NCBI GenBank assembly: GCA_964592475.1
Contig: CAZQEZ010000097.1
Span: forward strand, 1 to 15,848
DNA from: CAZQEZ01 sp964592475
GTDB lineage: Bacteria > Bacteroidota > Bacteroidia > Cytophagales > Cyclobacteriaceae
DNA length: 15,848 nt
Reading direction: 5' to 3'
Shown here piece after piece: positions 7,282 through 14,764 of this stretch (positions are counted from its first letter, which is position 1; every line of letters begins with the position of its first letter). The notes under the pieces are model-generated. The model searched no databases, had not been told where the DNA came from, and saw only the letters and a program-made list of their open reading frames with translations. A program made the position numbers and the translations under genes.

Positions 7282-8595
7282 TTAATTGGCAGGAGCATTG
7301 GTTACCGGAATGCCGCTGATCATGGTTATTTCTTCAGGATTGGAATAATCAAATTGATAAAGCCCGTCCTGACCGATTAAAATCAAAATGTCATTGAAGG
7401 GAATCACGTCATAGGCATCCATACCATTGAAATGAGTAATTAAATTATTGGATACCTGATAATGATCGCTGGCATCAAAAACTTTAAGTCCGAACTCACC
7501 TTCGCAAATGAAAAGTGTGTTGCCATCGATACCCAAGCCATGCGGGTTCTGCATTAAATGAGTAGCCAACAAGGTAGGTTGTGTGGGATCACTAATATCG
7601 ATCACATCCAGTTGATTAGTGAAATCGTTACGACAAGTGGCTCCTCCACGCAAAGTTACATATGCTATTGTATCCTTCACTACCACGGGATCACAACTTT
7701 GCACATGTTCAAAAATTGATAATTTTAGTGGTGCAGTTGGGTCGCTGATATCGTAAATATGCATGCCTGTTTGCGAACCTATAAACAGTTTATCCTGGTA
7801 AGGAAAAACTGTTTCTATCCCCCAGCCTATTTCACTATTGGAAATCGTTACCGGATTACCCAAATTGCTAATATCAAATACATAAAGACGCGAATTGTCG
7901 ATAGAATAAAGATGATTGCCATTGATGGTAAACCGTGCCATGGAACCTCCAATGCCCGTACCACCCGATGGGGGAGCAATCATTGCATTGCTTAAATTAG
8001 CAGCATCTTCTGCCATGCCTCTAAATGCAAAGCCCGAACCATGTCTAAAATAGGATTGATTATTTTTTAAAAAATCCTCTTCAGAAACTTCTATTGTTTG
8101 CACCTCAGTCCAGTCTATTATCACACCCAGCTCAGGATCGTAAAATTCATTCGTATTTTGATTGAAATTGGTAAAAATATTCTCGATTCTATCTACAATC
8201 TTGATATTGCTAAGGTCAGTAATATCAATGGCAACCATGTCCATGTAGCTATCGGCATACATAATATCACCTTTTACTGACATGTTGAAATTGCCTGGCA
8301 GGTTGATGAAACTTTCTACCACAGGCTCTTCAGGATTACTATTATTGATCACATGCACTCCCTTGCCTTGTTCATTTACAAAAATATAGTTTTGATAAAG
8401 ATAAACGCGCCCGGTACTTCCCAGGCCTTCAGGAGTTACAATTTCAGCAGCTTCTCGTATTTCTTGTGGCGACATATAAATTGGCTCCATTACCGTGTAG
8501 GTAACAGTACTTTGCAAAACCTGGTCGGTACATCCTGTAAAAGAAAAAATGAATGCAGCCACCAAAATGTGAGTAATGTTAGTTTGATTCTTCAT
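7282..8595 (-). CDS. LVIVD-repeat beta-propeller lipoprotein
   Basis: The frame is open from a Met at 8646, but the Met at 8595 is preferred: it gives a classic lipoprotein signal (Lys3, hydrophobic core LVAAFIF, then FTGC with Cys22). The chosen protein is 437 residues. After the lipid-anchor Cys come about seven repeats, each with a strand ending in a v-x-D-I-S/T core followed by -n/d-P: MVAIDITDLS, LYVFDISNLGNP, MHIYDISDPTAP, LDVIDISDPTQP and LKVFDASD are clear, with weaker ones at both ends (VHVINNSNPEEP and LYQFDYSNPEE). These are LVIVD repeats, so a seven-bladed propeller anchored in the outer membrane or exposed on the cell surface is expected. No catalytic motif is visible; such domains usually bind ligands or partners. 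It is the first gene of a two-gene unit with the barrel protein. No convincing promoter box was found upstream. Confidence 0.85.
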   Translation of the reverse strand: MKNQTNITHILVAAFIFSFTGCTDQVLQSTVTYTVMEPIYMSPQEIREAAEIVTPEGLGSTGRVYLYQNYIFVNEQGKGVHVINNSNPEEPVVESFINLPGNFNMSVKGDIMYADSYMDMVAIDITDLSNIKIVDRIENIFTNFNQNTNEFYDPELGVIIDWTEVQTIEVSEEDFLKNNQSYFRHGSGFAFRGMAEDAANLSNAMIAPPSGGTGIGGSMARFTINGNHLYSIDNSRLYVFDISNLGNPVTISNSEIGWGIETVFPYQDKLFIGSQTGMHIYDISDPTAPLKLSIFEHVQSCDPVVVKDTIAYVTLRGGATCRNDFTNQLDVIDISDPTQPTLLATHLMQNPHGLGIDGNTLFICEGEFGLKVFDASDHYQVSNNLITHFNGMDAYDVIPFNDILILIGQDGLYQFDYSNPEEITMISGIPVTNAPAN

Positions 8596-8762
8596 ATGAT
8601 GATTTTTACAGATTTGTGTTTTTAATTGACACGTGAGAGGAAACATAAGTTGTAATGAAATATTGAAAAAATGCAGCTTTTATAATAGCATTGGCAAAAT
8701 GAACTGGTTTATTTTAAATTAGTAGCTTTATTCGCAAAGTGTTAATTGTCATTAAGGCAGCT

Positions 8763-8800
8763 AATTCATACCATCACGCAATTTACTGATGGTATGAATT
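8763..8800. repeat. Perfect 14-bp inverted repeat, 10-nt spacer
   Basis: AATTCATACCATCA (8763-8776) and TGATGGTATGAATT (8787-8800) pair perfectly. The site lies about 50 nt past the stop of the GH116 gene and about 170 nt ahead of the LVIVD gene, both on the minus strand. Neither side has a T run of useful length, so a simple intrinsic terminator is not certain; an operator or RNA-processing hairpin is equally possible. Confidence 0.7.
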
Positions 8801-8848
8801 TTCCATGATTTATAGTTTTTCACTATTTGAAAGACTGCCTGTATCATT

Positions 8849-11368
8849 TTAAAAATCCAGCGTCAGTTCTTCTCCTTCTCTGATAATTTGTGCCTCATCC
8901 CATGTTTTGGATTTCAACGATTCAATTTGTAATTCTTTAATCCTCAAATCACCATGAAGAACCTTGAATTTAACTTGATTAGTCTGAACAGAAATACTTC
9001 CCCAGGCTTCAGCAGTTGACCAAAACGATTGAAAATTATCGGGGTCAAGTTGTGGAGCCAATTTAAGTACCTGATATCGACCATCATAATCAAAACCTGC
9101 CAGTGCTTGCAGCACTGACCAGGAAGCTAATGAGCGGGCATAATGAACCCCCGATTCCACATGCTCAAAAGGATTACGCTTGAAACCATCGTAACGGTCC
9201 TGCACAGCTTTTATAATTTGTAAACCCTCTTTTACTTTACCGGAATAAATCAGTGAAGCTGCAACCTGGTATTCAACCCCGGTCCAAATTTCATCTGCAT
9301 ATACAAAGGGCAATTCCGGACGATCATTTTCTGGCCAGGTACAAAGAACTACTCCTGCTTCTTCGTTGAGCCCATACACCCGCTGCACATTATGAAAATT
9401 GCGCAGATTGGGAATGAAATTATTTTTATAGATGGCCATCATAGCTTTATCTACTTTTTCCTGCTCGGCAATATAACCCAAACCAGAAATAAAGGCCAGG
9501 TACTGTCCTAAAAGCTGATCGGACAAGCATCCGTTCCCATATTGGTATTTAGGCATTTCCTCTTCGGCGATTATCTGGATGAAATACTCTCCATTCCAGA
9601 GCGAATCAACCATCAGTCGAGTGCCGTTTTCATAAACCTTCTGATATTCCCGGGCCGATTTTTTATCATCCATGGCTTGGGCCATTTCACTACCGGCTTT
9701 TAGAGCAGCCAGATAAATGGAGGTGGTCATGGAAGTAGGACCGTAAAAATTTATGTCGTAAGTATTGTGCTGCTCCCCGGATAGGATGCCGATTTTAGCA
9801 GGGTCCCAGGCCTGTTGGTGGGCGCCTACTTTTGTACGGGAGGCTTCTCCACTACCCGTCCAGGCAAATTCCAGGGCCAGTTTTACCCGAGGCCATATGG
9901 TTGCCAGCCATTGATCGTCGCCGCTGAGCCGCCATTCCCGGTATGCCCGCACGATGGTACCCATATGTCCGTCAGCCGCTGCTGGTCCGTTGAAATGGTA
10001 GTCTCCCAGGGGAATGATGGAGCGATGGGCTTGAAAGCCATCGTCAAATGTGTTGTGCAGGAATTCAATTTCCCGCATCTTTCTCTCCAGCGAAGGGAAA
10101 AGCACCGCCAGCATCTGTTCATAATTCCACACATGGGTACAGCTGCCCGGGCAGCACCAGCCATTGTCCAGCACCCCTTCAAAGCCGTGCACGGCCCCTT
10201 CTTCAGTTACCTGCAGGAGCGGTGAGACCAAATTGGCCAGAGTGGTATTAATAGCTTGAATCAGGTAATCGGGGTAGGAGCTATTGGTCAGGGCATTGGC
10301 AAAAGCATTCGTCTTACGGAATAATGCAGCTTCATTTTTCAGAAATTGCTGTAAAACATCTTTGGCATTTGTAAATCTTGACGCATAATGATTTCTGAAG
10401 ATCTGGCCAATTGCATCTTCCTGGCCAAACACTTCACTGGCCTTGAATACCCTTTTCGGGAAATACCAGGTAAGGTAAAATGGTATGGTTATTTTTTCTC
10501 CGGGTTGTAATTTGAAGGGTACCAGCAGACTGGCCATGCGATGAGAAGATTTGTTGTAAGAGGTGGGAAAGTAGCTGGTTTGCCATTTTTCTTTCTTTAC
10601 ATCAATATGGCCGTCTTCACTGAAATCGTCCCAAAAAATATGGGTTTCATCCCGCCAGGTACCGGGGAACCAATGGGTTTGCACTTCTACCGGTTCAGCC
10701 ATAGTGCTCATCAAAAAGTCTCCCTGGAAATTGACCGGTACATCTTCACCTTCGGGCCGGAAAGTAATGCCCTGCCATTTGTTACCCGTCACATATTCAT
10801 TGATCAGCGAATCAGCTTCAATTGGATTTTCCATGGCCAGGGCAATCGATCCCTCAATTACCTGATTGGTCGGATTTTCAATATTCCAGGCAAGTTTGCA
10901 GGCAGGATAACTGCTGGCTTCCACATCCAAGGGAATGAGTGGATTAACCACTTCCAACTGAATATGTAATGGCACTTGCTCATCCTGAAATTGCCATTGC
11001 AGTTGCGGGAAGTGATTGGTAAGCACGGCTTCCTGCATGCGCGGCAGACCTCCTACATGCTTGTGATTGATGTCATTGTAAGGAGGGTACAACTCTCTTT
11101 CCAGTAATTTGCTTACCGGGTTCTTGCCTTCTTCTTTCAGCCAGAGGGCAAAAAAAGTTTTTTCTAACTTTCGTTGGCGGTTAGGCCGATTAAAAACCTC
11201 CACAAACTCAATATTGCCACGTCCTCCTAGCAGAATATTGCCCGAACCAATACCTCCTACCGGTATTCGCAGGCTTTGCAGGTATTGGTTGGTGTAGGTG
11301 TGATCCTGTGAAAGTACCTGCAAAGGTAATAGAAGAATCATAATCAATAAGAATATAAGCTTTTTCAT
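8849..11368 (-). CDS. Secreted GH116-family glycosidase (GBA2/DUF608 type)
   Basis: The frame is open from 11446, but the Met at 11368 gives a clean signal peptide (MKKLIFLLIMILLLPLQVLS, cut near LSQ); the chosen protein is 839 residues. The N-terminal beta-sandwich domain opens with RIPVGGIGSGNILLGGRG (residues 34-51), the hallmark of the GH116 N domain. The C-terminal (alpha/alpha)6 barrel holds WCCPGSCTHVWNYEQ (404-418), HNTFDDG, AADGHMG and HNTYDINFYGPTS (534-546). By family analogy E417 (NYEQ) and D538 (TYD) are the candidate nucleophile and acid/base; this is inference. Characterised GH116 enzymes are beta-glucosidases, beta-xylosidases, glucosylceramidases or N-acetylglucosaminidases, so the exact substrate is open. 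The signal peptide places it in the periplasm or outside. It lies upstream of the LVIVD pair on the same strand, 250 nt away, and downstream of the deoxysugar genes. Confidence 0.88.
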   Translation of the reverse strand: MKKLIFLLIMILLLPLQVLSQDHTYTNQYLQSLRIPVGGIGSGNILLGGRGNIEFVEVFNRPNRQRKLEKTFFALWLKEEGKNPVSKLLERELYPPYNDINHKHVGGLPRMQEAVLTNHFPQLQWQFQDEQVPLHIQLEVVNPLIPLDVEASSYPACKLAWNIENPTNQVIEGSIALAMENPIEADSLINEYVTGNKWQGITFRPEGEDVPVNFQGDFLMSTMAEPVEVQTHWFPGTWRDETHIFWDDFSEDGHIDVKKEKWQTSYFPTSYNKSSHRMASLLVPFKLQPGEKITIPFYLTWYFPKRVFKASEVFGQEDAIGQIFRNHYASRFTNAKDVLQQFLKNEAALFRKTNAFANALTNSSYPDYLIQAINTTLANLVSPLLQVTEEGAVHGFEGVLDNGWCCPGSCTHVWNYEQMLAVLFPSLERKMREIEFLHNTFDDGFQAHRSIIPLGDYHFNGPAAADGHMGTIVRAYREWRLSGDDQWLATIWPRVKLALEFAWTGSGEASRTKVGAHQQAWDPAKIGILSGEQHNTYDINFYGPTSMTTSIYLAALKAGSEMAQAMDDKKSAREYQKVYENGTRLMVDSLWNGEYFIQIIAEEEMPKYQYGNGCLSDQLLGQYLAFISGLGYIAEQEKVDKAMMAIYKNNFIPNLRNFHNVQRVYGLNEEAGVVLCTWPENDRPELPFVYADEIWTGVEYQVAASLIYSGKVKEGLQIIKAVQDRYDGFKRNPFEHVESGVHYARSLASWSVLQALAGFDYDGRYQVLKLAPQLDPDNFQSFWSTAEAWGSISVQTNQVKFKVLHGDLRIKELQIESLKSKTWDEAQIIREGEELTLDF

Positions 11369-11388
11369 AATTTTATAGGTTTGCCCAC

Positions 11389-11396
11389 CAAAGCTA
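11389..11396 (-). promoter_or_regulatory. Possible -7 box for the GH116 gene
   Basis: TAGCTTTG on the minus strand fits TAnnTTTG, 20 nt before the preferred ATG at 11368. It would leave a very short leader and has no -33 partner. If real, it supports the internal start, because it lies inside the longer alternative frame. Confidence 0.25.
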
Positions 11397-11496
11397 ATGA
11401 ATTCTGGTGAATTGGTGAATTGGGCTAGTTTTTGTTTCGCAAGCATTTACAGGCAAATTCCGGCCGGTTTTCTTCATTCACCCATCCACTGCGCAT

Positions 11497-11525
11497 CTCT
11501 GTGAAAAAACTCAGTGTTCTCTGTG
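11497..11525. repeat. CTCTGTG-type short interspersed repeat
   Basis: CTCTGTG at 11497-11503 and 11519-11525 with a variant CTCAGTG at 11510-11516. On the minus strand it reads CCACAGAGAACACTGAG then a poly-T run and CACAGAG, the form of a CACAGAG-rich intergenic element I recall from other bacterial genomes. It lies immediately past the end of the decayed gene. Confidence 0.45.
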
Positions 11526-11526
11526 G

Positions 11527-11923
11527 TTACCCCCCTTTAGCACCTTCTATTGGCAAAATTCCAATGCATTGTTTTTCTTCATTGATATAAGTACGGTAAA
11601 GATTAATGGTACTGTCCTGCTTCAAAATAAAAATAACCAGTTTATCAACCTTTTCCTGTGGTACGTTTTTGTCAAGATTGAGGATGAAGTTTTTATCGGA
11701 ATTGATCGCTAGTTACTATTCAATGAATAATTTAAGATCGTTAAATTCAATTAAAACATCAATAACCTGCAAAGTGTAATCATCTTTTTTGCCTCTTTTA
11801 ATCCGGATATCTTTAGGTTTACCATAGTGAATAAGGCTTTTACTGGCCAATTCCTGCAGTTTAACTAAAGGTTATTATAAACTTTGCTAATACTTCAGTA
11901 TATTTTTGCTGATTTATCGACAT
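11527..11923 (-). pseudogene. Decayed gene of unknown family (frameshift plus tandem stops)
   Basis: Three blocks on the minus strand look like pieces of one protein of about 130 residues. The ATG at 11923 opens MSINQQKYTEVLAKF and runs 20 codons to a stop at 11863-11861. One base out of phase, a frame from 11871 reads LVKLQELASKSLIHYGKPKD and goes on through a KRGKKDD turn to FNDLKLFIE. It stops at TAG TAA (11718-11713), then continues in the same frame as NSDKNFILNLDKNVPQEKVD through LVIFILKQDSTINLYRTYIN to a TAA at 11529-11527. The blocks have protein-like, Lys/Ile/Leu/Asp-rich composition unlike random intergenic sequence. I do not recognise the family. Alternatives are two very short genes or a sequencing error; two separate lesions make a single error unlikely. 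Confidence 0.55.
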
Positions 11924-11956
11924 CTTTGCTAAAGGTACTCCTCTATTAATATAACA

Positions 11957-11974
11957 AGTAAGAATAATCTTACT
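11957..11974. promoter_or_regulatory. Short palindrome upstream of the decayed gene
   Basis: AGTAAGA and TCTTACT, separated by 4 nt, form a perfect 7-bp inverted repeat about 34 nt upstream of the ATG at 11923. This is the size and position of an operator for a dimeric regulator, but there is no known match. Confidence 0.25.
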
Positions 11975-12068
11975 GGATACGTATAATTTAATTTATCTCA
12001 AAGATAAGCAATGAAATACGAAATGGAATAACATCTAGCACAAAATCATAATTATGAATAAGTGCTAT

Positions 12069-13103
12069 TTACCCGCTTCCACCAACCCCAATCACCACGA
12101 TGGAAAGTAGCAACATACCCAAACCGGCCCAGAGCCAGCCGCGGGTTTTCTTGCTGGTGCCCTTCCATTCTTTCAGGTAAAGGCCCCACAAGGTGCTGAG
12201 GATGATGATAAAGGTCATGTGTAAAGTCCAGGAGGCGAAATCATAACGGCCCATTTGGGTGGAGCCCATACCGTAAAAGAAAAATTGCAGGTACCAGATG
12301 GCCCCGGCCAGACCGGAAAACAGGTAATTGGCAGGAAGTTTACCTTTCGGAGCTTGCCTATAATCGGCAAAGGTTTTATTTCTATAATTTAATATCAGGC
12401 ACCAGACAAAGTTGGTAAGAAAGCCACCCCAAAGCACTACCACTAATACTGCATTGTTTTGCCACAAAACCGGAGTGCCATAGGCTATGGCCTGTTCGGC
12501 AATAGGTTTGCCTGCTGCCAGGGCAAAAGCCATGCAGGCACTAAGAATGCCGGATGCCAGCGCTATCAGCGTACCTTTTTTCAGATTGAATTCGGTGATG
12601 GAAGTTTGCTTTTGTTCTGTCGACAACTCTCTTTCCTTCTGCCGGCCTGCCAATCCGCAGAAGGTAATGCCCAACAAAGAAAGCAGGATTCCGGCAAGTA
12701 TGGCAATTCCGCTTCCGGATATAAATAAATTCACGAAAGTGCCATCCACCACTGGCGGAATTACGGTACCGAAAGCGGCGGTAAAACCTAACACTACCGC
12801 GTAACCCAGGGAAATGCCCAGGTAGCGCATACTCAAGCCGAAGGTAAGTCCGCCAATGCCCCAAAGCAAACCAAAGATAAAGGTCCAGACTAATGATTGA
12901 CCGGGAGAAGCAGCAATTACGCTGAAAAGATCGGGAATGAACAAAAATCCCATGATAAGGGGCATAATAATCCAGGCCGCGATACCACTGATCAGCCAGT
13001 AACTTTCCCAGGCCCAGCCTTTTACTTTTTTAAAGGGCAAGTAAAAACTGGCAGCCGCTCCGCCACCAATAAAATGGTAGATAATTCCGAATAATATGCT
13101 CAT
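12069..13103 (-). CDS. rhaT: L-rhamnose:H+ symporter
   Basis: A 344-residue inner-membrane protein with about ten hydrophobic segments, the same length as E. coli RhaT. Family motifs are clear: FYLPFKKVKGWAWESYW near residues 20-36, LWGIGGLTFGLSMRYLGISLG, FNLKKGTLIALASGILSA, WYLQFFFYGMG, YDFASWTLHM and LKEWKG. It imports L-rhamnose (and possibly related deoxysugars) with protons. The ATG at 13103 aligns with the family N-terminus (MSILFGIIYHFIG); it lies one base from a run of N, so an in-frame extension into the gap cannot be formally ruled out, but the length argues against it. It lies downstream of the isomerase gene on the same strand, consistent with one catabolic operon, although the spacing is hidden by the gap. 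Confidence 0.93.
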   Translation of the reverse strand: MSILFGIIYHFIGGGAAASFYLPFKKVKGWAWESYWLISGIAAWIIMPLIMGFLFIPDLFSVIAASPGQSLVWTFIFGLLWGIGGLTFGLSMRYLGISLGYAVVLGFTAAFGTVIPPVVDGTFVNLFISGSGIAILAGILLSLLGITFCGLAGRQKERELSTEQKQTSITEFNLKKGTLIALASGILSACMAFALAAGKPIAEQAIAYGTPVLWQNNAVLVVVLWGGFLTNFVWCLILNYRNKTFADYRQAPKGKLPANYLFSGLAGAIWYLQFFFYGMGSTQMGRYDFASWTLHMTFIIILSTLWGLYLKEWKGTSKKTRGWLWAGLGMLLLSIVVIGVGGSG

Positions 13104-13104
13104 G

Positions 13105-13204
13105 NNNNNNNNNNNNNNNNNNNNNNNNNNNNNNNNNNNNNNNNNNNNNNNNNNNNNNNNNNNNNNNNNNNNNNNNNNNNNNNNNNNNNNNNNNNNNNNN
13201 NNNN
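13105..13204. other. Assembly gap (100 N)
   Basis: Exactly 100 N, the usual placeholder for a scaffold gap of unknown size. It begins one base past the rhaT ATG and ends six bases before the isomerase stop, so the rhaT-isomerase spacer and any rhaT upstream signals are missing. Reading frames crossing it are artefacts. Confidence 0.97.
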
Positions 13205-13210
13205 CCATCC

Positions 13211-14638
13211 TCAGCAAACTTTTACCACTTTCATATTCCACAATTTTCCCAGTTTTTCCAGGATGCTGCTCACATCTCCGATACCCACCGCGCAGTGATG
13301 GGCCGGGCCATGGCTATTCCAGGCCTCTACAAATTTTCTGGCACCAATGCTGAAACGATAACGGCTATTGGTGTTGCCAATTTCCAGGATAGGTCCGGGC
13401 ACAGATTCTCCTTTGGCAGTCAACAGCATCAGCTGACCATCAGCTTGCTGTACTACAGAGAGCAAGGTCACCGGACCATGCTTCACCGACATTTCAACTG
13501 AAAGCCCCTTACCGACTTTTCCGTGATATACTTTCAACGGTTTTACCTTCACCTTACCTTCCGCAATTTTCACATGACCCGGACCATCATGCCCCATCAG
13601 CACTACATCGTCGTGATAATCCATGGCGTAATATTCTGTGAATGAGCCGCCTACTTCCAGACTGTCCAATATCTTCATGGCCTGTACGTTTTTTACCTCG
13701 TATTCTCCAGCTACCGGAATGCTCCGGGCGGTAAGCGCCGAGTTACCCACGATGATGCTGGCAATGCTTTCTTCATTGTCAGTATCCGTACCTTTGTAAT
13801 AGTAAGCCAGTGAACCCAGCCGATGCCTCTTCACCAATTGGTCCAGGGCCAGGGAAGTGCGGGCCGCCTCCTGCAGGTCTGCTTGGCTGCAATCTGATTG
13901 AACATCAAATATCTGGTGTAAATATTCTACACGTTCGTCAATGCTTTCTTCTCCAACTTCTTGACGCAGGTTAGTTAGTTCATCCACTTCCAGCAGTTCA
14001 ATGTGGCCGCCAAATTGAACCAGTTGCTGGGTAAGGTCGCTGTAAATATCCAGCATACCGCTGTAGTAGTGCCCCATCAGTCCCAGCCGGTTGTGAAACA
14101 TAGTGTGTTTCACTTTGGCTGCAGCTATCCACTCTTTGATTTCTGCATGGGCCGGGTCATTTTCATCATTCAGCACCCCTGTTAACTGATGAAAAGAAAT
14201 GCCGGCCCGGGTAAAAACATTGGCGATTTCCGGAACCGGGCAGGGCGAACAATAAGCCAGCCACTCCCCGGTCATGCGTGTGCGGTCCTGTAAAGCATTG
14301 AAGCTGGCATAGTCGATGGCCGGTTCAGGTGAGAGGTTGAGAATGATCACAGGTACGCCAACCCGACTTACCACCGGCAATACAGTAGAAGAAAGTGCAT
14401 AGGTAGTTACGTGCAAATATATCAGATCCACATCCTGCTCACGGAATTGATGTCCGGCAGCCAGCGCTTTTTCCGGCGTATCTATCAGTCCCAGGTTAAC
14501 TACTTCAGCACCTTCCTTTGCAATTATCTGCTCCACTGTTTGCAGGTAGCCCTTCAGTCGTTCTTCCAGTCCCTCGAACTGTGGCCAGTAAGCATCCAGC
14601 CCAATGCCGAAAAGGCCGATTTTTAATTGGTATTGCAT
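13211..14638 (-). CDS. L-fucose/L-arabinose isomerase-family sugar isomerase
   Basis: A 475-residue cytoplasmic protein of the AraA/FucI fold, expected to interconvert an aldose and a ketose with a divalent metal, probably Mn2+. Four candidate metal ligands fall where E. coli AraA has E306, E333, H350 and H450: E312 in GEYEVKN, E335 in SFTEYYAMD, H350 in MGHDGPGH, and H447 or H448 in HGPAHHCAVG. The N-terminal domain begins KIGLFGIGLDAYWPQ and includes VTTYALSSTVLP. The ATG at 14638 is chosen because it directly precedes the first beta strand; the open frame extends further only through a gap. It is placed between a GH106-like protein and RhaT, so L-rhamnose or another 6-deoxyhexose is the likely substrate, rather than L-arabinose; that is inference from context. 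No RhaA-type isomerase is seen in this window. Confidence 0.85.
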   Translation of the reverse strand: MQYQLKIGLFGIGLDAYWPQFEGLEERLKGYLQTVEQIIAKEGAEVVNLGLIDTPEKALAAGHQFREQDVDLIYLHVTTYALSSTVLPVVSRVGVPVIILNLSPEPAIDYASFNALQDRTRMTGEWLAYCSPCPVPEIANVFTRAGISFHQLTGVLNDENDPAHAEIKEWIAAAKVKHTMFHNRLGLMGHYYSGMLDIYSDLTQQLVQFGGHIELLEVDELTNLRQEVGEESIDERVEYLHQIFDVQSDCSQADLQEAARTSLALDQLVKRHRLGSLAYYYKGTDTDNEESIASIIVGNSALTARSIPVAGEYEVKNVQAMKILDSLEVGGSFTEYYAMDYHDDVVLMGHDGPGHVKIAEGKVKVKPLKVYHGKVGKGLSVEMSVKHGPVTLLSVVQQADGQLMLLTAKGESVPGPILEIGNTNSRYRFSIGARKFVEAWNSHGPAHHCAVGIGDVSSILEKLGKLWNMKVVKVC

Positions 14639-14664
14639 TTTTATATCCTGATTTTGCTCTTTAT

Positions 14665-14764
14665 NNNNNNNNNNNNNNNNNNNNNNNNNNNNNNNNNNNN
14701 NNNNNNNNNNNNNNNNNNNNNNNNNNNNNNNNNNNNNNNNNNNNNNNNNNNNNNNNNNNNNNNN
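14665..14764. other. Assembly gap (100 N)
   Basis: A second run of exactly 100 N, 26 bases upstream of the isomerase ATG and immediately after the last readable codon of the GH106-like gene. The two gaps isolate a 1460-bp contig (13205-14664) carrying only the isomerase, so its place in the operon rests on scaffolding. Confidence 0.97.

Larger units (their letters stand above)
11369..12068. other. Gene-poor stretch between GH116 and rhaT
   Basis: About 700 bases with no intact gene. From left to right it holds the possible GH116 -7 box, a small tandem GGTGAATT duplication (11406-11421), CTCTGTG-type short repeats (11497-11525), a decayed minus-strand gene (11527-11923), a 7-bp palindrome (11957-11974) and a TATCTTTG box on the minus strand (12006 to 11999). 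The last 60 bases before the rhaT stop are AT-rich with no hairpin seen. Confidence 0.6.

Noticed and set aside
9815..10225. Open plus-strand frame of 136 codons within the GH116 region.
   Set aside because: It is a shadow frame opposite a strongly conserved GH116 domain and shows no protein-like domain of its own.
11406..11421. Tandem GGTGAATT duplication considered as a repeat-based regulatory or phase-variation tract.
   Set aside because: There are only two full copies, and they lie upstream of the preferred GH116 start, so slippage is unlikely to matter.
12487..12864. Overlapping open frames on both strands within rhaT.
   Set aside because: They are alternative frames of a more GC-rich membrane-protein gene; the RhaT frame has full-length family similarity.
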